NCBI RefSeq assembly: GCF_000350225.1
Contig: NW_005179046.1
Span: 478,945 to 542,944, forward strand
Direction of reading: 5' to 3'
DNA length: 64,000 nucleotides
Origin: Chondrus crispus
Lineage: Eukaryota > Rhodophyta > Florideophyceae > Gigartinales > Gigartinaceae
The notes below the pieces were generated by a model. It worked only from the letters and a program-made list of their open reading frames with translations, did not search any database and was not told the origin of the DNA. Made by a program: the position numbers and the translations under genes. Position 1 is the first letter of the stretch. The number at the start of each line of letters is the position of its first letter. Of this stretch, positions 12,490 to 22,592 are shown piece after piece.

Positions 12490-15060
12490 ATGAGCCAAGA
12501 GTTTGAGCCCTCGATCCGCTCCGAAGCGGCGGATCTGAGTCCGGCCGCTGTGCAGTTCCCATCCGCCCCGTCGGGCAACGGCGACGCAGGTCCTCGTGAC
12601 CGCGAACCGTCGCTCGGATCCTCCGAGGAAAGAGCGGCGGAGATGTTCGAACGCATAGCCGAATACATCGAAGAAGTCCGTACTTCCCTTCGAATCGATG
12701 TATCGGACCATGTATACACTCGATGTATGGCCGAACTCCGCTCCCTGCGTGAAGGGAGGTTCGATAGAGTGACGCAGTCCTTAGAGAATCTCCGAGCACT
12801 GATCGACGAGTTACACTCGCGGATCGTGCTCGTCGAAGACTTCCGTTTCGCCTCGCCCGGACCGTCCGGGCAAGGTCGCCCTGAGAGGCCGACCTCGGTG
12901 AGACGACCCCAGGACCGAACCTCTCCGTCCGCAGAGCAATTGGGTGCGTTCGCGCACCTCTCCGCTGAGCTCGATGCCACTCGTCGGCGTGCTCGTGACA
13001 TGGAACGTACCATGGCCGAAAGGCTACCCGGTGCCCCCCCGAGAGGGCCCGGTGGTACCGTACCTCCGAGCGCCGCCGCCCCCGAAGGTTGGCGTCCGAC
13101 TGGTGCCGCTACCAGTCGGACTGCAGAAGGAAGCCGTCCTCCGATAGACGCGAACTTCGCGTCTGAGACCCAAGCCTTGCCGCCTATCGTCGGAAGTAGG
13201 CGGCAAGTGGACCGCGTATCGTACGCGGACGAACAGGACCGTGGAGGAGCCGCCCGCAGATCCGGAGAACCGCTGTTCTCCGTCGATCCCCGCTGGGGCG
13301 GCTACCCGCCGGCGAGTTACGCCGAGCATCCAGGTCCGGTAGTCGTCCGTACGCTACCGGTTACCTCTTTCGGCACGCTGGGTCCCGCTGAACCCGGGCT
13401 CGAGCCGGTACATACGATGATCTAAGAGTTCAGCGCCGTTGCTGACTATCGTATGTACCGCTTGGATAATACCTCGAGGCTCGTTACCTCGGGTGACGCG
13501 GGACGGATCGCGAAGTACGTCCAACGCTGTCGTGGGATCCGTCCCACGATGCGCAGCTTCGACGGTACCGACCCGATCCAGCTGCTGCCGTTCTTGAAGG
13601 ATATCCGAATCACCTTCAACTCGCAACACCTGACCGAAGGTGTTGCGGTACGAGTCCTCGCGCACGTCCTCGAGCGCGACGCGGAGCGCCTGTATACGAG
13701 TTATACGATGCGTGGCCTCCGCGCCGGCCAGCCCCATGACGACGTGAGCTGGCCGGGGCTCGTGAATCAATTCTTGAAACGCTACCTCACGGACGACGTG
13801 TTAGGTGAAGCGTACGAAGCTGTCGCTACGGCGCGACAGCAATCGCATGAGACGGAAAGCACGTTTGCTGACCGACTCGAGACTGCCGCGTTCCGATGCA
13901 CGGCAGTCTTCTCCGAACAGTCCCTCGCGCACTACTTCGTGCGGGGACTTGCACCGGCAACCCGTGCCGCAGTATCCGAAACTGTGCAAAGGCTGCCAGG
14001 CAGTCAGAAGACCGATCTTCCGACCATCCGCCGTATCGCCACAGCGGAAGTTACAACGTACCGCGCTCGGCGCGGTTTACCTCTGCCGGATTCGAAACCG
14101 GCAGGGAAGGCTGGCAGGACTACGAAGTCCGCTGCGACAAGTTCGCCCGCCTCGACCCTCCATATCGGGGAGGATGAGTGGCAGGCCGACCCTGTCCTCA
14201 TTACGCAAGGAGCAGGGCCCGTGGGGGCACGAACCCCCTCACCGATGTCGACCGGAACGACGTCGAGTTACGCGACCGCATTCGCGGCCACTCCGCGAGT
14301 GGCAAGGGGCACGGACCCTCGCGTCGCCGAGCTCGATATCTCGAGTCGAGATAAGGGAAGCGCCTCGCCTCGCGTGCCCCTCCTCACCGATGAGGAGGCG
14401 CGGCACGCGGCGACCTTCGCCTCAACGGACGGCAGCGCGTACGTGTGCTGGCTATGCCGTACGTACGGGCATGCCATGTACGCGTGCCCGTTCCTGTCGC
14501 CGGAACAACGAATGTTCACGGCGTACAGGAACTACCGCTACCAGATGGAGACGCGCCCCGGTGCGCGTAATCTCCTCCGGCAAGCGGTGGGCGAGGGCCG
14601 TCCCCCGCGTCAAGGTTTCCCGAACCGAACGGGTGGGGGAGCACGCTTCGCCCCCCGTGGAGGCGGGTACCGTCGTAACGAAGTCGATCGTCGGGATCGA
14701 CCCGCCTATCGCCAGGCGGACACAAGGTACCCGCGCCAAGGAGAGAGAGGGGACCGAGACCGTTCTCGGTTACCCCAGCAGGTACAAAATGCGATAATGT
14801 ACCTACAAGACTGGGTAGGGGATCCGTACCCTCTACCCACGGAGGGTCACGAAGGAGAGCCGACTCGCTTCGTCCCGCATATCCTGCGACGACCGGACGC
14901 CGCAGGTCAAGGCCCGGAAGTACCCGAGTACTTCGCCAAGGCCGCCGAGCCGCAGTGGGGGAATCGTCCCGACCCACGCGACCGGCTACCGGAAGAAGAC
15001 CTGGCCGTCGATAGCCAGGAGGTTAGCTCCGATAGCACGGGTAGTTCGAAAAAAGGGTAA
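12490..15060 (+). pseudogene. gag: Gypsy-2 gag, one nonsense codon
   Basis: An 856-codon frame starts at ATG 12490 and ends at TAA 15058-15060. It contains a charged N-terminal helical region, a Pro/Arg-rich middle, a Retrotrans_gag-like core (FDGTDPIQLLPFLKDIRITF; WPGLVNQFLKRYL; FADRLETAAFRC), then a CX2CX4HX4C zinc knuckle beginning CWLCRTYGH, and an Arg/Gly-rich tail that should bind RNA. One in-frame TAA at 13423-13425 replaces a Gln codon (CAG in Gypsy-1). The last codons hold a run of six A next to the stop, where the pol frame takes over. Confidence 0.9.
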
Positions 15061-15094
15061 AGACGGTTACGTACACGCGGTCGCGTGAGCCGTC
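15049..15094 (+). promoter_or_regulatory. Candidate -1 frameshift site with stem-loop, gag-pol junction of Gypsy-2
   Basis: The gag frame reads TCG AAA AAA GGG TAA. The -1 frame is open from 15045, through the gag stop, into pol. GACGGTTACG (15062-15071) can pair with CGTGAGCCGTC (15084-15094), giving about ten pairs with one bulge and a 12-base loop, starting one base after the stop. The arrangement and stem recur in Gypsy-1. The A-run is not a perfect X XXY YYZ heptamer, so the exact slip site is open. Confidence 0.55.
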
Positions 15095-18000
15095 TTTTCC
15101 CCACGAACTAGACCCGACCACGCGTGCTCGCCAAGGACACGGGGGGTATTGTCCGATAATACATCCCCCGCTACGGGAGGCGAGCACGGGAACCCCTGTA
15201 ATGCCGATACATGAGGGAGCACACGTCGAGGCCTCCGAAGGCCCGACGTTAGGAGAACAAGACACCGGGACAGCCGACGTCCCGGTGAGGCGTAACGATG
15301 GCGACGGGGGCAACGACGACCGAAAAGATTCGGTCGACCCCCTGACTCCCGCGAGCCCAAGGTCGCCGGAGAAGGGTCCGTGTCGTACGGACTCGAGTAA
15401 TCCGAGGGGCGTCACTGATCCGCGGACGCCCCAAGAAAGGGGGAAAAGGAAACGCAAGCGGGGCCAGCACCGAAACCGAAGGCCCTGGCAGAACAACCTC
15501 ACCGATAAGGTCGCCCCGAAGGTTGTCGACGGCGTCATTTGCCTTATGACGTCGAAGATTTACAACGTCCTCGGCTCGATAGCCACAGAGGGAAATGCGT
15601 TAAAACCCCGCACGATCGCCGTTGATACGTGCTCGGGGTATAATCTGGTGAGGAAGGCCGACCTTCCCCCCGATTGGACGCGGTAGGTCGTGCACGACGC
15701 ACCTCTGCCACGATTGGCAGGCGCGAATAGCAAACCCATCAAGCTTTCGGCCGTCGTCCGCCTGGCGGTGCGGTTGAGGAACACGGTGTTCCGAATTCCG
15801 TTCGTAGTCGCTGACCAGCTCGCCGTGCCGGTCCTTCTCGGCACGGCCTTCATCGATACGCACGTGCGATGTATCGACATCGAAGCTCAACGAATGGAGC
15901 TACGCCAAGGCGGTTCCGTCGCCATCGTTGACGGAAAGGGGGAGTCGACTCCCCCTACCAGGCGACACGGGCGACACACGGGTCGGCCAGACGTACGCGA
16001 GGAGGCCCCGCAAGCGATCCGAATCGCCCGCTGGGTTACCATCCCCGCGATGTCACAAGCCCGCGTGCGTGTGACAACCGCGGGGAGGGGCCTCGTGTTC
16101 TTGGAACCCAAGCCCTCACTCCAACACCGACATGGAGTGAGGCTGACGAATGGCGTCGCGGAGGTCCTACCGAATCAGACCTTCGACGTCATCGTCGCGA
16201 ATTTCTCACGACGAGAAAGGAGGCTTCCGAAGCACACCGTCGTGGGATACGCGAAGCGCAACCCCCTCGCGATCCTCACTCCCGAACGTAAGGTCGCCGA
16301 GGGGATCGCGCACGCGCTACACCTGACCGACTTGACCGATCAAGTCGGTGGGGTAGGAGTTGGCCGATCCAACTCTGACGATAAGACCACCGCCGGGGGC
16401 AGGGGGGTCGACCCGGACGAACGGTCACCTTTATGCCAACCGACGGCGAGGGGTACTGTACTCCCCCGCCACCAGAAGGATCCCGAAAACCCACCGATGG
16501 ATTGGGAAAAAGAGATCGACCTGTCATACATCGACGATGACAAGCTCCGTGGCCACGTACTCGAGATGCTCCGGAAGCACTCGAGTCTGTGGAGCGGTGC
16601 GCTTGGAACGATCCAAGCCACGGAGCACCGCATTCCCCTCGAACCGGGAACGAAACCGATTCGTTCCATGCCCTATCGGAAGGGCCCGGCCATGCGCGAA
16701 ATGGTCGCGAAGGAGGTCAACAAGATGTTGAACGCAGGGGTTATCGAACCCGCGAGCACCGAGTGGGCGTCCCCCGTGGTGCTCGTACCGAAGAAAGACG
16801 GCTCTCTTCGGTTCTGCGTGGACTACCGGCGTCTCAACGCCAAGACCGCAGTGGATTCGTATCCGCTGCCACGGATGGACGACTGCATCGACTCGTTAGG
16901 AGATGCAGCCGTCTTCACCACGTTGGACTGCAATTCCGGTTATTGGCAGATCCCGGTCGCTCCGGAAGACCGGGATAAGACCACGTTTACGACGCACATG
17001 GGCACGTTTCGCCACTTGCGCATGCCGTTTGGACTCAAAGGGGCACCGGCCACCTTCCAACGTGCGCTCGACATAATACTCTCCGGAGTCCGCTGGCAAA
17101 TATGCCTCGTCTATCTCGACGACGTGATCGTGTTCTCCCGTACGCACGGAGAACACGCGAGGCATCTCGATACCGTCTTGAGCTTACTGCGGAGTTCCGG
17201 TATCTCCCTTAAGCTCAAGAAGTGCAGCTTCTTCCGACCGAAGGTGCACTACCTGGGGCACGTCATCTCCCAAGGCAAGTTGAGCGTGGCCGATACGGCG
17301 GCCGACGCTTTCAAGACGTTTACGTTCCCGAGGACGTTGACGCAAGTGCGCTCGTTCCTCGGGGCGTGTAACGTATACCGCCGATTCGTTAAGGGGTTCG
17401 CTAAGATTGCGCGTCCTCTGACCGACATGACGCGCAAGGGTTCGGATCCCGATATCTATTACCCCACGGAGCTGCAACTTCAGGCATTCGAGAACCTTAA
17501 AAAGTGCATGATCGCTCCACCGATCCTCGCGTTGCCCCGGCACGGTCGTCCGTACATGATAGACACCGACGCGAGTGCCTACCAACTCGGCTGCAACTTA
17601 CTTCAGGAGCATGAAGAGCCGAACGACTGGCGCCCCGTGGGGTATTGGTCGTACTCACTGTCCGATAGTGAGCGCAACTACAGCGCTACCGAACGCGAGT
17701 GCTTCGCCGTAGTGTGGGCCGTCCGCACACTACGGCCGTACGTAGAAGGCACGAAGTTCACCGTACGGACGGACCATGACGCCGTCCGATGGCTCATGTC
17801 CCTCACCGAGAGTTCCGGAAGACTCACCCGGTGGCAGCTACGTCTGGCTGAATACGATTTCACCATTTAGTACCGCTCCGGACGCGTGCATCAGGTGCCC
17901 GATGCCCTGTCACGACTCGTGTCGCCGAAGGTCGTCGATGACCTTCGCTCCACCGTGGAGGTGGATGACGACATCCCCACTTTCGACGTGGTCACGACAG

Positions 18001-19784
18001 TTCGAGACGTATCGAACGAGCTCGCGGACCACGCTTGTACCGCGAGCTGTGATCATCAGGCCGTCCATGTCTTTGTAACGACACGGAATCAAGCCGAAGC
18101 CCGAACAAGGTCCCGTGCACGGACGCGCGACGCACCGCGAGGTGACGACGAAGCCCCCGCTCTCCAAGGACCCAATTCGTTTTGGGAGGAGAACGAAGAG
18201 TTCGACGCCGCCGACGTCCAGCGCGCTGAAGACCCCGAGGGTGGTGCGCTCGACTCTCCGGTCGCCCCACCGCAGGACGACCTTCCGGCCCCTCTTACGA
18301 TAGAGGAGATAGCCGAGGAGCAACGCGTGGATGACTTCTGCCAAACCGTTTTGGCACGACAGTCAGAGTCCCGGGACTCCGAGTTCTTCGAGGACCACCA
18401 AGGGGTGCTCAAGCGGAGACACCCCTTCGACCCTGATATCGTTCAGGTCGTGGTACCTCGGACGCTTCGCGCCAGGCTCCTTCGCCTGTGCCACAACCCG
18501 GCCATCGCGGGGCACCCGGGCCAGAACCGTATGTACTACGCACTTCGACGCGAGTACTACTGGCCCCACCTGGCTGCAGACGTCGCAGCCACGGTGCGAA
18601 GGTGTCGAACCTGCGCGATGAAACGGGTGAAGCTGAGGAAACATCTCAACCGATTGAGATTGTTTCCAGCTACGAGGCCCCTCGAGAGCCTCGCGATCGA
18701 CATCTTGGGGCCGCTCCCCAAGACGAAGACAGGAAAACGGTTCCTGCTCGTGATTACGCACCGCTTCAGTAAGCTAACGCAAGTCGTTGCGCTCCGCACG
18801 ATAACAGCGCACACGGTCGCAGTTGCGTTCTGCGACTCGTGGGTGTTCAAGTATGGCGTCCCTCGCACGTTGCTTTCGGACAACGGCCCTCAGTTTAATG
18901 CCAAGTTCTTCCACAGTACGTGCCGCGTTCTGGGGATAACGAACTTGTACACTTCGGCGTACCATCCCCAGACGAACGGGCAAGTCGAGCGACATAACCG
19001 AACAATCGCCTCGATGCTGAGGAACTACGTGGATGAACACCAGGACGACTGGGATGTGTACGTGGGGCCGCTTACGTATGCGTACAACTCCCACGTACAT
19101 CGCACCACATGCACCACGCCGTTTGAGCTCGTGCTCAGCAGGCCACCGCCGGAGTTCTCTCTCCGACGGGCAGACGGCGACGCGCCCCCTTCCGATAGGG
19201 GGAACCAACGTGCCGAGTTCCTCAAGACCTTGGACGCAACTATCCAGAAGGCCTACGGGAGCCTGCGTCGCACGCAGGCTCGCTACAAGCGCGACTTCGA
19301 TAAACGCATACGACGTATTAATTCCCGGCTCCGTCCCGGAGAATACGTTTATCTCAACCCCACCGATGGGGCTAAGACATCGAACAAGCTCGCCTCGCCC
19401 GCGGTCGGACCCTACCGCGTGCTCGCCAATGACCGCCGAACCATCACGATCAATCGTGATGGGGTCACCGAGCGAGTTTCCGCCGACCGCTGCGTGTACG
19501 CGCCGCCTCCGATAGACGCGCCACGAGCAAGTACGACGACCCCGCGGGACTTCGCCGATAAGGTCACCGCGGGAACGCAGTATGCCGTCGAACGGCTACT
19601 GAGACATCGAGTTATGGAAGACGGAACTACGGAGTTCCTCATCAAGTGGGCGGATTACGACGCGCCCACTTGGACGGCGCGGACTCACGTCCCGGAGGAG
19701 TTAGTGTCTCGTTACGCCCAACGCCTCCGGAGACGTACCGGCAGAGACCTCACCCAAACCGTGAACGCGGACGTTCACGCTTAA
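15054..19784 (+). pseudogene. pol: Gypsy-2 pol polyprotein with chromodomain-like tail, two nonsense codons
   Basis: The frame is -1 to gag. A downstream ATG at 15201 is present but its codon is TTG in Gypsy-1. Order: basic linker; protease with DTCSG at about 15624; RT with YLDD at 17112-17123; RNase H with IDTDAS near 17560 and TERECFAVVWA; integrase zinc domain (CHNPAIAGH..CRTC) at about 18490-18618; catalytic Asp 18699, Asp 18879 and Glu 18987, giving DD35E spacing; GPYRVL near 19408; a chromodomain-like end at about 19577-19720 (EFLIKWADYDAPTW). Stops are TAG 15684-15686 (a Tyr codon in Gypsy-1) and TAG 17868-17870 (CAG in Gypsy-1). No frameshift is seen. Confidence 0.9.
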
Positions 19785-19794
19785 GGGGGGGGGG
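19783..19794 (+). promoter_or_regulatory. Internal polypurine tract directly after pol
   Basis: AAGGGGGGGGGG overlaps the pol TAA. A near copy, together with the last pol codons, lies just before the 3' LTR (25151-25184). Gypsy-1 has a purine run (AAGGAGGGGG) at the same place after pol. It may act as an internal plus-strand primer or be the relic of the ancestral 3' tract. Confidence 0.55.
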
Positions 19795-22592
19795 CCCTCA
19801 ACCGCTCCTTCGCGGATTAACCCCAGCCTGCACGAACAGACTAAAAGGGGAAGTGAAGGAAGTCGGCGGACTCTATCGGAGGGTCACAGCCGGGGACGTG
19901 TTCAAGTCAAGTCATCTTGACTTCTCGTACGTCAAGGACGCGAGACATAAGAACAGGACAGTACGAACTGCCTGAAATCACGAGAGCCCTCGGTGGGCAG
20001 AGTAAGCGACCAGAATGACCGTCGCTTGTGTCTCGGAATACCGAGAAGGTTGGGGCTCACATCAAGCCCTCAGTCCGCATCCGGGTCCGATCCCCCGACG
20101 GACGACGTGGTCATGACCCTATCAATAGGGGTAGTACGCGAGAAAACGCACAAAACGCTCCGACAGATGAGCAGGAGAGTGGAACTGCGTCGGGTGAACG
20201 CGCGCCAGGGCAGCTAAGTGAGAGCGAACAAGCACGAGCAACGCGATCCGGGGAACAGTGATATCCGCACACAGGCTCGAGATACCCCAAAAACCCGCCG
20301 CCGAGACAGGCCCCGCAATAAGGAAAATTGCAGGGGAAGAGAACGTTACACGTGAGCGACGCCAGAGGCGCACGCCATGCCACAGCACTGATTGAGTCAT
20401 CATCAAACCGCTGCCGCCACCATACCCCGAAAATAACGAAAAAAGTAAGGGAGAAAAATTACAGCCGCACGTGCGCGGCGTGCACAGATACTGCACGCCA
20501 TACGATAAGCAAAAAAAGGCGGACGGCGCTGCCCGGGGGTACAATGACCCGCGAAAAGGTACACACGTCCGCCCCCTGACCGGGAAGGGAAGCGGGTGTG
20601 AGGTGGTTGCGTGCGCCCGCTTCGGTCGCGTACCCCGACATCTCGGACGACAAGCCGTCCCTCCCCCGTGCTCAACGGAGGTCTGGCCGGCCACAATCGG
20701 TGAGGAGAGGAGCACACGTAGCCCCGGCCCATCCGACTCTCCACTGCCGAAGGCGGAAGGCGCTCGGAAACGCGTACCCCACAAGACCCGCCGTTACGGA
20801 CCCTTCGCCATACGATCAGGAACCGACGCCTTCCCGGGGCAGAGTACGCGCGTAACGCGTCGGCGTTGAGCGCGCGCCACCGCCGAGGACGCTAAAAGAT
20901 GCTGCGAACCACCCGCGCTCGGTGCCGACGGCAACACGGAATACCAGCACCCGCGCTCTCGGCTACTGTCTAACGTTTCGTTCTGGTGCCACCAATGCGT
21001 GCGCGAGGACGAATGCACTCAGGCACAGCGCCGCGGCCCGGAGGAAGGCGGGCTAGGACGCTCACCCGGGCCTTGGCAACACGAGGCGTCCCGACGCGCC
21101 GCGCATGACGACGCCTCGTGACCTTTCCCCCCCTGTCGTTGGGCGGAAGGAGACGTAGAATTGCGGAAGAAGACGCCGTCGGGAGGCGGGAGACGTGCCT
21201 CAAGTCGCCCGATCGACTCCTCCCCCCTTCCCTCTCCCGCCACGTGCGGACGATCACGCGTGAGTAAGGAACAAAATCCGGTCGCCCTCACAAGATCGAG
21301 GTCGAGTACTCGACGACGAAAGCGAGGTCGGGGACGAGCCCCGTCCGTCGCAAAGTCGGCCTCGAGGGCGGCGATTCGAGGGAATACCGCTACCCCAATA
21401 CGCCAGTCAAGGGAACTACGCCCCCGAGTGGGGGGGAGGGCTCGCTTTCAACGACCCGGTGTCATTGGAGCAGGGTCGTTCTTGCCTGACGATAGGGGAT
21501 CACAGAGGGCAAACTGACGCGGGCGGCGCTCGCATGCGCGGGACCCCCCCCTGGGGAAGGGGAGGCGATGAGCGAACAGGGAGGTTCGATCCACAAGCCC
21601 CCTTAGGCTGAAAGGAGGAAGTCGGCGGCGCAGACCAATGGGAGCTTGTTAAATTGGGTGCAGCGAAAATCACTCATGTGCGCTCCCTCACCCCGGTAAG
21701 GGCGCGCCGACCAACGGGAGCTCGTCAAACCCCGCCGGAGCGAGAGCATCATCTCAGCCGAGGCCCCTGCCTCAACCCGACTCCGGTCCTCCTCTCCCCG
21801 GTGCGCATCGATGGGGAAGCTCGTTCGTTCGGCGGACACCCGGAATGCTTGCGGGCCCACGGAGGGACGCAAGGGGCTTTCGAGAATACCGCGTTTGAGG
21901 GTGTCCCATGGCGCGGGGGCGCCAATTGACGCCCCCGCCTCGGACCCACTCCGTCGAAAAGGGGCTATAAAAGGCAGGCGGGGGCCTACGACGCATGTGC
22001 CTCCGGAAACACAGTGCCATGAGATAAACGCTCCGACGCAGGGGCCGACGAGACACAACTCGTCAGAAAGGGGCAACCAGCGGGCACGACAGTTATGACG
22101 CACACACATGCGCATTCGGGCAAGGGGTCTCGGACAATATGCTGTCGGGACACCCTCCTGCCCGCGCCTCCCACGGATGGGGGCGGCCTGGGGGAGAGCG
22201 TCGTAGAGAGGAGCATGGCGTACGCACGTCCCCCATGACCTCGACACGCACGGTAGGAGACGCGGCTCTGAATCGTGCCGTCCGATGCGGCAACAGACGA
22301 GGGCCTGAGGGAGGTCGCCTTGCTCCTCTCCTCCTCGGAGAGACACCAGGAGCAGATACGGGCAAACGATCCGCCCGTGCCGCATTACGATCGGATTCGT
22401 TTGCAACACACCGGCCCTCAGAAGTCGTCTCTCACCCGGCCTACGACAGCACCTCAGAACGGAACGGTGCCTTAGGGGCTTTACGAGAAGGGAACTATCG
22501 AGGGAGGTTAAAGCGTCGGTAGCACTGTACGCTCAACGGTTCGTACCGTGCGCGGGGGCCGACGAACCAGAAGCACGCTCCCTCGAAGGACA
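19795..22592. other. Long GC-rich non-gag-pol region of Gypsy-2, no convincing gene
   Basis: I see no recognisable protein. Several overlapping ORFs on both strands (for example minus 22409-21603 and minus 20784-20122) are rich in Arg, Pro and Ser and lack motifs, as expected for chance ORFs in GC-rich DNA. Its first kilobase resembles the post-pol region of Gypsy-1, so it is an old part of this family. It probably serves as the 3' UTR of the antisense gene and as sense UTR. Confidence 0.5.

Noticed and set aside
21603..22409. 268-codon minus-strand ORF in the Gypsy-2 post-pol region
   Set aside because: Arg/Pro/Cys-rich with no motif in GC-rich DNA; amino-acid texture is unlike the antisense gene beside it.
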